DNA from: Erythrobasidium yunnanense
Lineage: Eukaryota; Basidiomycota; Cystobasidiomycetes; Erythrobasidiales; Erythrobasidiaceae
Length of the DNA stretch: 64,000 nt
Reading direction: 5' to 3'
Assembly: GCA_001600175.1 (NCBI GenBank)
Contig: BCJC01000001.1
Coordinates: 4,883,652 to 4,947,651 of the forward strand
Below, piece by piece: positions 10,122-23,300 of the stretch. Every line of letters begins with the position of its first letter. The first letter of the stretch is position 1. The position numbers were made by a program, and so were the translations under genes. The notes under the pieces were generated by a model, which saw only the letters and a list, made by a program, of their open reading frames with translations, searched no databases and was not told the DNA's origin.

Positions 10122-10885
10122 ATGGCCTCCAACGGAGATTTGTCAGCAGTCCGCTTACAGAGTTCCAGCAAATATGCATCGGCGCAGGGTACCCAGGTCA
10201 TCGCAAAGAGTTCAGTAAAATCTGTAGCCCTCAACAGACGCATATCACAGAGCGACCGGAGTGATCAGACAGATGCCAAGCGATCATCGATCCCAAATGC
10301 ACATTCGAAGATGGACAAGGTGAGCGCCCGGTTTCCATCACGCGGACTGATACCGAGATTACTTATACCGAGATTCAGCTTCGACACAATTCAGCTGCCT
10401 CGCTGGAATCGGCAATGTCTAATATCAGCTCCGTTAGCTCCTACATGGAAAACATGAAAGTACAATCCGCTGCAAGCATTCTGGAGGTGCACATTCATGC
10501 GCTTGAGAGCCTGCATCAGAGAGTCATTCTTACCGGAAACGATTTGTTGCGCGAAATACAATCGAGAGGAGATATCGAGGACAGGGAGGCGGGTGCGTTT
10601 TTTTACCACAGGCTTTACTGGATACGTTACCATGTCGTCGAACAGATACAGGCTGCACGCAATCTACGAGCGACAATGAGCTCGAAGAGGCGTGTGCTCT
10701 GGAACATGGTGAGATCGTCCGGCAAGACAACTTCCGATGATGGAGCTGCAATCAAAAGCTTGCTGATAGAGGCCAAGAAGCTGGAGAGTGGCTTGGATTG
10801 GATAGATAGGCGGTGCATGCGCGCAGGTTTTTCGCACCCTACTGTAGCTCCGAGCCAGGTCGAAACTTTCAACGACGGTTTGTAG
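10122..10885 (+). CDS. Small coiled-coil protein, unknown
   Basis: 234 aa from exons 10122-10319 and 10379-10885 (59-nt intron, GTGAGC donor, phase 0). The N-terminus is Ser/Gln-rich. The C-terminal 150 residues are strongly helical and charged (VQSAASILEVHIHALESLHQ, LLIEAKKLESGLDWIDRRCM). No domain is recognised. Its 3' end converges with the first SDR gene, leaving 131 bp. In-frame ATGs exist further upstream (for example 9948), but the stretch there lacks coding character. Confidence 0.58.
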
Positions 10886-11016
10886 CTCTCATGTCAGGAG
10901 GATGCGAAATTTGTTACGATCAGAAGGATACTTAATGATGTTACAATCGGAACCCAGCGTTACAAGCAGGCTTGCCTCGGCGCTCTAGGCTTGCAGCCAC
11001 ATTCGATTGCCATCTT

Positions 11017-12227
11017 CTACTCTTCTTTGAAGCCTACAAGCTCGTTGCTGATCTTCCAGAGCTTGTCCTCCTTCTCCTGGTCGAATGCATGGGGAGCGTA
11101 TCCTGGTGCATTGGGGCTCTGATCGCTTTCGTCACGCGGGCCAGTGACGGAGACGTTCTCCAGGTAGTGTCCTCCATCGTTCTTGAAGTCGTCAGAAACA
11201 GCTGCCCATACGGTAGTAGCTGCACCCTGAGCAGGAGACTTCATGGTCGCTATAATTTCGGGCTTCTCCATCATCTTGGACATCTCGGGCGTGTGCTTCT
11301 GTAAGCCTGTATAGATGCCTCCTGGCATGAGAGAGTTGGCATGGATGCCCTTTGGACCGTAGACTCTGTTCGGATCCCGCAAATCAGCCAAGGTGCATCG
11401 CACGGAAAGCGATCCAAGCGCACCTCTGGATGTAATTAGCCATGTAGATGTTAGCGGTCTTAGCCTGCGAGTAGGCAGCCCAGGCATCGTAGTCTTTGTC
11501 AAAGTTCAAATCGTCGAACTTGACGCCCACGCCGTAGCGGTGTCCGACTGAGGCTAGATTGACGACTCTTGAAGGGCACTCGGCAGTGGATGAAGTGAGG
11601 AGAGCCTCCTTGAGCAGCTGGAAGAGTAGGAAATGGGCCAGGTGGCAGCTGGCGAACTGAGACTCGAAGCCTTGCTTGCTGAGCTCTCTCTTCGGGATAG
11701 CCATGATTCCTGTGCAAGGGAGAATTACAATTGGAATGCTTCTGATTGAATCGTGCATGAACACTCACCGGCGTTATTGACGAGGAGATTTAGCTGCTTG
11801 CTTCTGCTGAGGAAGTCTTTTGCGCATTTGCGAACACTCTCTAGGTCGTTCAGATCTAGCTCGAGCAGGGTGATGTCTCCTTTGCCCTTGCTTGTCGACA
11901 AGATATCCTTCTTGGCTTTCTCTCCCTTCTCGACGTTCCTTACTGGGAGAAAGAGGTCCGCATCTGTGGCATGGAGAGCCCGCGCAGTCTCAATGCCTGC
12001 CACAATGGAACAGTGTCATTGATTGTTCGAAGATGAAAGATAAGAGCAGACCCACCAATGCCAGACGAGGCGCCGGTGATGAGGATGACCTTGCCCGCAA
12101 GCTTTCCGAGCATGCCCTCTTCTTCTACGATCTGAAGGGCAGTGGGTCTAGCATCACCAGGACCTTTCGTATCCTTGTGTGCATGTGCATATCGCTGGTA
12201 GCGCTGCTCTCTAGTTTCAGTAGACAT
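11017..12227 (-). CDS. Short-chain dehydrogenase/reductase, tandem copy 1
   Basis: 344 aa; exons 12227-12056, 11996-11769, 11709-11424 and 11365-11017. Rossmann motif TGASSGIG sits near residue 57, NNAG follows, the catalytic Ser is in VVNLASVGHR and the YxxxK is AYSQAK. Layout and the helix after YxxxK resemble the WWOX / retinol-dehydrogenase-like extended SDRs, so an NAD(P)(H)-dependent oxidoreductase on an alcohol, carbonyl or lipid substrate is inferred; the substrate is unknown. The 50-residue leader (TETREQRYQRYAHAHKDTKG...PTALQIVEEEGMLGKLAGK) is shared with two neighbouring paralogues. No signal peptide or TM seen. Intron phases match copy 2 exactly. Confidence 0.9.
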
Positions 12228-13433
12228 TGTGTGTTTGGTGTAGAAGTGGAAATAAGCTGGAGCTGGGGTGGGATGAGTGAATGAAGAAGACAAGAAGCGC
12301 GTATAGTTGTGCCTCTTTAAAGCATTCAATGACGCCGACTTTGCTATTACCGACATGACAAAATGAACATTCAAGCTGTCGGAGGGTGTCTCAGAGCCAT
12401 TTCTTCTGTCGGTGTCGGCGTTGGCTACGGAGGTCGGAGTATACTTGCAGCCATCGTGAGAGCTGTCATGACAAATTTTCGGGAGCGCGCTGCTGTTTTC
12501 GTGTTTCTCTGACCTCATCATGTCATGCGCGATTTTTCGATTATAGCTTGGCTTCACACGCTGGACACAGCTGGAGCGATGGAACGTGTACACCGCTGGT
12601 TGTGTACTATGTTGCTTCATTCTTGACTGGAAGGATTATGCGAATCTGTGACAGGAGGATATGCTAGACCTGCGGAGTCGTGGTGCAGGCGACCGACAGC
12701 TACGAATGTCTGGGCTTGTTGATATGAGCATGATATATGCTCGTTTCCTCTGTAGTAGGGTGCCTTTGCCTTCCTGAAGCCAAAGTGACAGGGCCAGCCA
12801 GACTGTCCGTCGAGGTTGAGCTTGCAGGTCGAATTCGATGGCTACGAGCAGGCACACATGGGTACGTGAAGTATACACGACCGTAGTGTTGTGATATCCG
12901 TGCCAAACGAGCTAGGCCATGCGACTTCTTCACTCGCAGCTGTCTTGCAGTCGACTTCGAGGTGCGTTCGCTGGCGTGCGACGGTGGTACGGCGCGGATC
13001 ATGACCTTGCGAGCAAGCAAATGCTTTAGATGGTACTATGCTGTTCGTGTCTCCCTTCTGTATTAGCGGCCTGGACCGGCTCTCTGCTCCGCCGTGGTAT
13101 CAAGAACGGTCGACGCTTTCGTGCTCTGGCGAAGGCGTCTGTAGCTTTCGTTGGTGCTTCTAATAAACGCATTTTAAGCTTCTTGCAGCTGTGACTCTGC
13201 GCGATGGTATTTGCGATGCGTGTAAGACTGAGAGCCGAAGCATTTCGGAAGCCGGAAAGCGACACTCGACTTGTCGAGGGCGTTTTGTTCTTTATTATAG
13301 GTGTGCGCATCAGTCATCCAATACCGCTCTTGAATCACGACAACAAGGCCCAAACGAAAATGCTGAATGCGTCTATGAAATGCTCAGTGCTTTTTCGTTT
13401 TTAGCGGCATATCCAACTTAGTACTTCGAATCA
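12228..13433. other. Spacer between SDR copies 1 and 2
   Basis: 1.2 kb with only scattered short frames in all six readings and no splice-consistent gene. It holds the promoter of copy 1 and the 3' flank of copy 2. I did not find a remnant of a fourth SDR, judging by absence of TGASSGIG- or YxxxK-like strings. Confidence 0.5.
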
Positions 13434-14651
13434 CTAGTCCTCGCTAAATCCCACGAGCTCGTTGCTGACCTTCCAAAGCCTATCCTCCTTCTCTTGATCG
13501 AATGCATGAGGAGCATAGCCAGGCGCATGTGGACTCGGATCGTTTTCGTCATACGGTCCCGTGATAGTAAGATTCTCCAAATAGTGCCCTCCGTCGTTCT
13601 TGAAATCGTGAGAGATAGCCGCCCAGACAGTAGTCGCTGCTCCTTGTGCGGTCGACTTCATCACCGCGATGTTTTCAGGCTTCTCCATGTCCTTCTGGAC
13701 GTCGAGTGAGTACTTCTGTAAGCCTGTGTGAATACCGCCCGGCATAAGCGAATTGGCATGGATGCCTTTAGGACCGTAAACCCTGATGGCGACAAGCAGA
13801 AATCAGCAAATATGCCCAACGTGTGTATAAATTGCAGTCTCTAGACGGCGCACCTGTCGATATAGTTGGCCATGTAGACATTCGCCAGCTTAGCTTGCCA
13901 ATACCCCGCCCAACCGAAATAGTCTTTATCAAAGTTGAGGTTGTCGAATCGAATACCAGGTCCGAAGCGATGGCCTGAAGAAGATACGGTGACTACTCTT
14001 GATGGAAAGTCTGGCGTCGAGGAGGAGAGAAGTGCGTCTTTGAGTAGTTGGAAGAGTAGGAAATGGGCCAGGTGACAGCATGCGAATTGAGATTCATAGC
14101 CTTGTTTGCTGAGCTCCCGCGTAGGGACAGCCATGATGCCTGAGTACCTCATGTCAGTAGCGATCAACTAGAACAGGCTTGGCTCGACGCACCGGCATTG
14201 TTGACGAGGATATTTAGGCGCTTGCTCTGCTGTAAGGATTGCTGAGCACACTTGCGCACGCTCTTTAGATCCTCCAAGTCCAACTCAAGGATTGTAATGC
14301 TTCCTTTCCCTTTGCTCGTTGCCAAGATGTCCTTTTTTACAGCTTCTCCCTTCTCCAGATTCCTCACAGGTAGATAAAGGTCTGCGTCTGTAGCATAAAG
14401 CGCGCGTGCAGTTTCGATACCTACAAGTCAATCGTTCTCAATGCTTGCTCTGTCAAATCCGAAAATAGACCAAGCGCACCTATTCCAGAGGAAGCACCTG
14501 TGACCATAATGACCTTTCCAGCAAGCTTTCCAAGCATGTCTTCGTCTTCCACAATCTGGAGTGCCGTAGGTCTTGCATCGCCAGGCCCTTTTGTATTCTT
14601 GTGCGAGTCTGCATAGCGTTGATATCGCTGTTCCCTACTTTCAGAGGGCAT
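13434..14651 (-). CDS. Short-chain dehydrogenase/reductase, tandem copy 2
   Basis: 344 aa; exons 14651-14480, 14420-14193, 14139-13854 and 13782-13434, each exon exactly as long as in copy 1. It has TGASSGIG, NNAG, catalytic Ser in VVTVSSSGHR and a GYWQAK active-site motif (Trp after the Tyr, where the others have Ser). The C-terminal half (SLMPGGIHTGLQKYSLDVQK to ELVGFSED) diverges most in the substrate-loop region, so substrate preference may differ. Same unusual N-terminal leader as its neighbours. Its start is separated from copy 3 by 0.9 kb. Confidence 0.9.
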
Positions 14652-15528
14652 GATTGTCCGACCTAATAGGCGGCTTCTGAATCGTTGGGCAGGATGTGTG
14701 GAAGAAGGAAGAAAGGTGCTTGCTCCTCGCTGCAGGTTGTCGAAGCGGAGACTCCCTCGTCCGGCAATTACTAATAATCGGCGCCGACAGCTCGCGGTTC
14801 GTCGCGTGGCAGCAGCGATGGCTTCGCAATACACTGTCATCTAGACGAGGCTGCAATATGAGCTTGAAGAGCGTGGAATGCAACGAATGACCCTGCTTGT
14901 CCCTCGACTTCAGCTGGAAGTACTATCTAGCTCTTGTCAGATAGGAAGGTATCGGTGTCAAGTAGAGTACAGAACCCAAGCCTGTACCTGCGCTGGAAGC
15001 TCCTTCTTTTGCTCTGCAGTTTGACTTTGCTACTCTGGCTGGAAGTGCGGCAGGTCTGCTCTATGCCATGTAAACAAAGCATCTCCTCGCCTCAATATGA
15101 CAATCGCGAGACGTCATCCTATGCTGTTCCTTCGTCCTCTTGATGAAGGCGCGTGCTTTGGGGCTGGAGCTCGATGAGTTGCCATTGTCGCTTTGTGGCC
15201 AGGCTAGACGCGATAGCAGTCGTCGTACATGTCTTCGTCCGTGTCGTGTCGCTCTATACAGGCTGCCGTCGCGTCTTCTCTGAAAACAGAGACGACTTAT
15301 ACTCGCAAGTGCGCGTAAAGCTAAGAGTCGAAAGTCTCTTTGTAAGAAGCACGTAGGCAGCGGAGCGTGGGGTCTCTGCATGTCAGACCGGAACGTTTAG
15401 ACAGCTTTACAGAGTTCTGCTAACAAAGTCTACTGCACAGACAACGGGTCTGGAACAAAAGCCTGACTGCACTTCTAACTGTACTAGACTTATCACTTTG
15501 TTACGAAGCCTTCCTTGTATCTATCTGA
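14652..15528. other. Spacer between SDR copies 2 and 3
   Basis: 0.88 kb without a supportable gene. It presumably contains the promoter of copy 2 and the 3' UTR of copy 3. Confidence 0.45.
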
Positions 15529-16682
15529 CTACTCGTCCTCGCTTAAGCCGACGAGCTTGTCGCTGACCTTCCATAGCTTGTCCTCCTTCTCCTCATCGAA
15601 AGCGTGAGCTCCATACCCAGGTGCCATCATGATATCTTTCGATGTATCGTACGGGCCTGCCACAGCCATATCTTCGAGGTATCTCCCTCCGTCATTCTTG
15701 AAGTCATCAGACAGGGCGGCCCATACTGTCGTAGCTGCACCTTGTGCTGGGGACTTCATGAGTGGACGTACGGCGGCGCTTTCCATTATTGATGCTAGGT
15801 CAGGAGTATGTTTCTGCAGGCCTGTAGAAATACCGCCTGGAGTGAGTGAATTGGCGCGGAGGCCTTTCGGTCCAAAGACCCTGTCGATGTAATTTGCCAT
15901 GTAGATATTAGCAGTCTTGGCTTGTGAATAAGCAGCCCAGGGCGAGTACTCGTTGTCTAGATTCAGATCATCGAACTGCACTCCTGCACCCATTCGATGG
16001 CCAACAGAGGCGACGTTGATTACTCTTGACGGAAAGTCGGGAGTAGCTGAAGACAGGAGAGTATCCTTGAGGAGTTGGAAGAATAGGAAATGGGCCAGAT
16101 GACAGCATGCAAATTGCGATTCGTAGCCCTGTTTGGAGAGCTCGCGGGTGGGAACAGCCATGATGCCTGCGAACTCCTCACATCAGCTCTGACCTCGCAC
16201 AACGAACGCGGATCAGCTCACCGGCATTGTTTATGAGCAAGTTGAGCTGCTTGTTCTTGCCGAGGAAGTCTTGAGCACACCTGCGAACGCTTTCGAGATC
16301 TTCCAGGTCCAGCTCGAGGATAGTAATATCTCCTTTGCCTTTGCTTGTGGAGAGGATATCCTTCTTGACTGCTTCTCCCTTCTCGAGGTTCCTTACGGGA
16401 AGATACAGAGTTGCGTCGGTAGCATGTAAAGCACGGGCCGTTTCGATGCCTGGAGATTCAGTCAGCTTGTTGCTCTACTCGTGAAAACCATCAAGCAACG
16501 CTAGACTCACCTATTCCGGACGATGCGCCAGTGATGAGGATGACCTTGCCAGCGAGTTTCCCTAGCATGTCCTCATCTTTGACAATGTCGAGAGCAGTGG
16601 GTCTTGCATCTCCAGGTCCTTTAGTGCCCTTGTGCGTGTCTGCATAGCGGGCATAGCGTTGTTCTCTGCTTTCAGTGGTCAT
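15529..16682 (-). CDS. Short-chain dehydrogenase/reductase, tandem copy 3 (one intron fewer)
   Basis: 345 aa; exons 16682-16511, 16449-16222 and 16166-15529. Same motifs as copies 1 and 2: TGASSGIG, NNAG, VINVASVGHR and AYSQAK, with leader TESREQRYARYADTHKGTKG. The third intron of copies 1 and 2, which interrupts the Arg codon of the NYI-R-VYG segment, is absent here: NYIDRVFGPKGLRANS is contiguous. The other two introns keep position and phase. Since two of three copies share the intron, precise loss in copy 3 is the simpler explanation. Divergent from IQGAP, 665 bp away. Confidence 0.9.
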
Positions 16683-17347
16683 GCTTGAGTTTCAGCCTGG
16701 TCGTTAGAGGAAGCTTGGACGGTGAGGCTGAATGGGCAACAAGAGAAGAGAGGAGAGAGGATGATCCATCTTTGCAGCTATTTATGAGTGAGCCAGTGCC
16801 AAGTCGTCGGAGTTGCTCCGTTGTCGGCCTCGACGAACTGCCCCGACACACCGACGACCTGGCATGTCCCTCAACGCCGCAGAGAGACCGGTTACGATGA
16901 TGTAGATGCTTCAGTCAGCGTATTGTAAGCTTTGCGGTCTCATCTTGACATTGCAGATGTCGGTGCCTTGCTGTCGTCGAATGCCCAAGTTACTAGTCGA
17001 AGAAGCTCAAGTGAAGGTGATCTTTGACGATGATGGCGCTGCTTGGAGTAAGGCAGAATGGAGTACTAGTAGATGCATTGCACTTGTTTCATATCTACAC
17101 TGTCACAGTCGCTGTGCACCTTCTTGCCAGTTTCCTGCTCGCTTTGGATCATCCAGAGTCAACGCGCACCTTTGTTTATCACGCCAAATTGCAGGAACTC
17201 GACACCAAGAAACGTCAAGAAACGGTAAGGACCGCACATACATCAAGTTACGCACATCAAGACACGATCCACCAACTGCGACCGCCAGATCTCAGCGAAA
17301 GAACGAGGACCGTGCGCGACGGTCGGGCGTGAGAAGGGAGGTCCAGC
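16683..17347. promoter_or_regulatory. Divergent promoter region, SDR copy 3 / IQGAP
   Basis: 665 bp between two outward-facing start codons. No coding unit accepted. Near 16800-16870 there is a GC-richer stretch with TCGTCGG/CCGACAC-like repeats. No known factor site can be named with confidence. Confidence 0.4.
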
Positions 17348-20300
17348 ATGGCCAGCCAGTATCGTTACATGGACGTGGACCACAGCGATACAGCAGCTTT
17401 GGAACGATCACCATCACTCATGAGCAGATCATCAGCTGGTTCTCGCGACTCTCCACCGCCAGAGACGCCCCAGCTGTCATCCTCGACCAGCGCATTCTCC
17501 GGGTTGCACAACTCTGGCTTGAACAGGAGCAGTACATCACATTCGATATTCAACAGTCATAAACAATATGATGGTCCACCTGCGCACGCTGCGGCAGAGA
17601 AAGGGCTGTTTGGATATCAGGCCAAAATGCTGTCGCGAACAGGCTCAATCCAGTCCATCAGCAGCATGGGACACAGCAGTATACCACCAAGGATAACACC
17701 CTCTCCAACCTTACAACACGTAAACAGAAACGCAGCAGACGATAATGGCAATACGACAACTTCACGTGCAGCAAAACGAACAACTTGGGCAGCACCCTCT
17801 GCATCTCTGTCTCAGAGCCATAGAACAGGTGCTACAGGCAGTATATCCAGCTTTGATGATATCAAGGGTAGATTCGGAGGGAGAGTTACACCTTCGTCGC
17901 GGCCCGCTTCTCCGACCAAAGCAGCGACATCAACAGCAGGACAAAGCACTCCGACATGGCGGCAGAACCTCCTCTCTCGCTCTACTTACAACAGCAGCAA
18001 TAATATCAGCAATAATGAGAATGTAGCGCCTTCACCAACGTCATCTATTCTTCCGCCCTTTTCAGCCAGATCGTACTCTACGACTACCAGCTCTGCGAAT
18101 ACACCCTCTTCCGCTTATACGCCACACGATGCAAGACCCTTCTCACCACCCTTATCTTCGTCATCCTACAGTAATAGTAACAATGCCCATCTCGAATCCG
18201 AGATCATGCGATCCTCCTTCTCAGCAGGGCATAAACCAAAACAAGCATCTCTTCATCTAGGAGCAGTAAAAGATCTCGGGACATCCTCTGTCAGCGCTTT
18301 ACGCAATTTACGGGACTTTGCTGTGCATGGTGGTGCGAGTGCAGCAGGAGATGCAGGCTCTGGACCGGAGAGGACGTTCACTGTCCGAGGAAGCAATACC
18401 CATCGAAGAACACGGACACTGCCGGATCTGGGACTGGCAACAAGCGAGTCTTCCACTTCAACAACTGTGAGAACGCCTGAAGACAGACCTCGAGTTGGGC
18501 GTCTCAACATGCACGGCCTAGACCGTCTCTCCGAACGCAGTGATGGCTCAACAGGCTCTGCTCCCTCTTCTCCTCGACATGCTTCAAGACTAGGCGACGA
18601 TCTCGGGCACGGTCGACCTGACGGTGCCAAATCCAGCCATGGTCGACGCATGGCTTCCGACGCCGGGGAAGAAGAGACTGGCGCAATCGTCATCCCAGGG
18701 ATCACAGTCGGCTCAGACTCTGTAGCTGGGATGTCTGGTCGTCTTCGTCTAGCTCGTCAACCTACCTTACCTTCCGCAAAAGCGCACGTCTCGAAATACG
18801 GAGGCAAGAACACCTCTTTCCTGCCTAGCCAGACTATAAAAGCGATGGATACGCAGAGACAGTGTCTACAAGCTTACGAATACCTCTGCCACGTCTCGGA
18901 AGCGAAAGAATGGCTCGTCCAGTCATTATCAGACCATCCGATGTCGCCGCAACTCTCGCATAGTGTAACGAGTCCAGAACTACCTTCGTCAATGATGAGT
19001 CCGACGATCATGGCTTCGCCGACGAAACTGACCGGTGGATTTGGAGAAGGAGATGAGGAAGACCCTTCGGGACTATCGAACAAGAGCGTAGTGGAGCTGG
19101 AAGAAGCGCTGAGGAATGGAGTAGCGCTTGCAAGACTAGCAAGGGCTTTCATGGGCGCCAGAGCTGTTCCTCGTATCTTCACCGTGGGTCACAGTTATAC
19201 TCTTTCGAGGCTACGCATCTGCTGACCACAATATCGTTATTGATGTTTGACAGGCCCCTCGACCTCGCTTCCGCCATTCAGACAACATCAACTATTTCTT
19301 CCAGTTCTGCTCGAGCGTCGGTCTCCCCGAGATATTCTGCTTTGAGCTCACCGATCTCTACGACGCCAAGAACCTTCCTAAAGTGATCTACTGCATACAC
19401 GCCTTGTCCCATCTGCTAGCTAGAAGAGGCCTAGCTGAACGTATCAGTAACCATGTTGGTAAAGTCGAATTTACGGATGAGGAATTGAGGAAGAAACAGT
19501 CGGGTCTAGACGCTGCGGGAGTCGCCATGCCTAGCTTTGGAAATATTGGGAAAGCACTGGCAAAGGAGATCAACGAGGAGCCGGAACCTGAGCCTGAACC
19601 GGAAGAGACTGAAGACGAGAGTAAGTGAAGCGAAGGTCCCTGCTACAATATCGTTGCTGACCCCTGACCTGCTGTTGACAGTCCAGCAACGTCTGCTCCT
19701 CGATGCAGAACCTGGAACGATTGGCCTACAAGCTCTACTCCGAGGTCACCTTGCTCGGCAGCAATACCAACGCAAGCTTGACCGAATCCAGCGACACACA
19801 TATGCATATATCGGCTTCCAGGCTCAATGTCGTGGAAAGCTTGCACACAAGAAACTGCACGATGCCGTGCTCAAACGGCAGAAGCAGCTCAAGCAGTCCA
19901 CAGCGGTAATCACCAAGTTCCAAGCGCAAGCTCGAAAAGTGCTTGTGCAACGGCGGTTCTATGCGAACATCGCAAAGCTCGACGAACATGAACAAGGAAT
20001 GACGGGCTTCCAAGCTCGTATTCGAGGGAGACTAGCTCGCGATAAGTACGATGCGCTGCTCCTGGATCTCAGCGAGAACATCGAAAGCATTACCTGCCTA
20101 CAAGCTCAACTTCGAGGTGTTTTGGCTCGCCGTATGCTGTTGTCGAGAATCAAGAGACTTCGGGTAGCAGAGAAACAGGTCGCCAACTTCCAGTCCATCG
20201 CAAGAGGTGTTCTGGCGAGAAAAGCACAAGCCAAGATCGCTCAGGACATGAAGAAGGTGGAAGTTGTTCGCTCAGTCGGCAATGTCCAAGCATTCGCAAG

Positions 20301-23300
20301 AGGCGCTCTCATGCGGAAGAGACAGCAACAGCAGTCGAAAGCGCTAGGCTTCGTGCTTCCGGATGTAGTGGGAGTACAAGCCCAGATCAGAGGATACCTA
20401 GCGAGAAGACGCTTCTGGAGCTGGCATGCGTATCTTGAATCATGCCAGTACGAAGCTACTCACCTGCAAGCTCTGCTGAGAGGTGCTATGGCTCGCAAGA
20501 AGTTCTGGACACGCCTAGCGCACTATCACTACAATATGGACAAAGTGGTCAAAGTACAGGCTATCTTCCGCAAGAAACAACAACTCGATCAATACAGACA
20601 GCTCACGAAGGGAACAAATGTACCTCTGTCAACATTGAAGAACTTCATACACCTACTGGCGGACAATGACAATGACTATAGAGAAGAGGTGGAAGTCGAG
20701 CAGCTAAAGAAGACTGTCATCACCAAGATTCGGGCAAATCAGCAGCTGGAAGCGGACGTATCGGATCTCGATATCAAGATTGCGCTGCTCGTCAAGAACA
20801 AGATGTCCATTGACGAAGTTGAGCGGGCACGAAGACAGGGCGGAGGAGCACATGGTACACTTGGTCACAAACAGCGCAACTCTGTTCTTGCGGCTGCTAA
20901 AGATCCTTTCGCGCTAGCGAGTATGGACAAAGCTACTCTTCGCAAGCTGGAGCTTTACCAGCAAATGTTTTACCTTCTTCAGACGAAGCCGGACTACCTC
21001 GCAAGGCTCTTCTTCCGTCTATCGCAAATTGATATGGGTGATCGTGCTCGGAAAGCAGTGGAAGGTGTAGTCCTTACACTGTTCGGATACGCACAAAACA
21101 GCAGAGAAGAGTTCCTCCTTCTCAAGCTCTTCCAACGCTCTATCCTCGAAGAAGTCTATTCCATCTCAAGTCCGCAACACTTCGTCACTGGCAACTTCGT
21201 GGTCACAAAACTTGTCATGCAGTACGGTCGAGGAGCGAAAGAGCGCAAATTCCTGCAAGATCTCCTGTCGCCGCTCATCAAGGATATCGTAGCTCAACCG
21301 GATCTCGACTTAGAAACGGATCCAATGGCTATCTACAGAGCTAGTATTGCGAGAGAAGAAACGGAGACGGGCTTGACTAGTCAGCGGCCTATCGAAGGAA
21401 TTACTCCGCTTCAAGCCTCACAAGATCCCGAAGCTAGAATCATCTTCATTCGCAGTAAATTGGCATGATGAAAGCCTTAATTCGCTTTTGAAGCTGAATA
21501 GATGTCCATCAGATCTCATCGAACTCCGCAAGCGGACGGACCCTTTCCTGACGGCAATATGCAGCTCGACAGCAAAGATGCCGTTCGGAATGCGATATAT
21601 CGCAAGGGAGCTCTTCCGTGCTCTGGAAGTCAAGTTTGGACCCGATCAACGCGCTTCATCATTGCGAGTGGTCGGTCATTTCCTCTACTATCGCTACATC
21701 AATCCTGCCACAGTGTGAGTGTGCGCTTTTGCAGATGCTATGACATAAGCTGATGCTCTCTTGGGCTAGCGCGCCCGAAACTTTCGATGTCGTGAGCGAG
21801 ACTATCGGACCTGCACAGAGGAAGAACCTGGCTGCCATGTAGGTCCCGGTCTGTTGAGGTGATCGAGAACTCGTCTGACTGATATGATGATGAACCAGCT
21901 CGAAGATGCTCAATCAGATATCAGTTGGGCAGCAGTTCGCCGAAGAGGATCTTTGGTTTACGCCGCTGAACCAGTTTGTCGACTATGGGGCACATCGTCT
22001 ACGCGAATGGTACTACCAGATTCTCGACGTTCCCGATGCCGAAGCACAATTCAATGCCGATGAATATCTCGACCACTCCCTTCCGCATAAACCCATCATC
22101 TACATCTCGCCAAACGAAATATACTCGATGCACTCGCTGGTCCTGCAGAATCTAGATGCTATCACGAGTGGCCAGCGTGATCCGCTGCGAGTACTGCTTG
22201 GTGAACTGGGAGGCGCACCCATCGCAGCTTCAGCTGAACTCGACCAGGCCAGACAAGGAGAGATCGCGATGACCTTACGGGGCAAGTTTGAACAGATGGA
22301 CGACCCCAAAACGGAAGAGAAGGCACTCTTTGCGGCTACAAAGCGCTATGTGCTCTATCTCCTCAAAGTCCAGCCGGCGGATAACCTTCTTCAAGCTTTG
22401 ATTGCGGAAGTCACGCCCGAACATGAAGAAGCTTGGATGATGGTAGTCAGAGAAGAGCTGGCGGCTGCTCAACAGTCTGGACAAGCGTCAGGCTCGCCCA
22501 ATCCGAATTCTGGTGTAATGGAAGATCTGACTGGGTGAGCTGAAAGTGCGGCGCAGAATAAAGAGCAGTACTGACTCTTCGATTGCCTAGCTTATCCTTC
22601 CGGCACCTAAAAGCACGCTGCCTTGAGAATATGCTCAGGCTGGAAGGCATGGGACGAGTTCAGCGGACGGACAACTTCCAGGACATACTCAACGCTGTAG
22701 CTACGGACATCCGAAACAAGCACCGTAAGCGTATCGTACGGCAGCGAGAAATACACGCTATGGAAGGAACCATCTCGAATCTCGACGATAAGCGGAAATA
22801 CTTGGAACAACAGCTTGATGCCTTCCGGGTGAGTGGTCTACGTTATTAGATCAGTACAGAGCTGTGCTGATGTGACCATCGTGCAGTCCTTTGTCGACTC
22901 TACGAAGACGACTATCCAGAAGAAAGGCAAGCGGAGACTGGTCATCCCCTTCTCCGCGCAATACTTCCATGAGCGTGACCTAGCGCGGACAGGAAGGAAG
23001 TTCAAGTTTGGCTCCTACAAGTATACTGCAAAGAGCTTAGCAGACAAGGGCATCCTGCTTTCCATTGAGGGCTTCGTGAGTTGGCTACCATCTCGTCTAC
23101 CGGGACTCGCTGACCCTGATTTTGCGCTAGTCTCCTCGGCAATATGATCAAATATCACTTACTCTTTCTTCCGATGAAGTTGGCATCTTCATTATCGAAG
23201 CTACTTTTATGGGCATCCCGTCACCCGATGGCCCTGTAGAGATCAGTATGGACGAGCTCGTAAGTCGTGCCTTTCCGCACAAGGATGAAAGAACAAGTCT

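Noticed and set aside
13026-13310. 94-codon minus-strand frame in the SDR spacer
   Set aside because: No splice-linked partner exon, no recognised motif and codon use unlike the neighbouring genes. Treated as chance.
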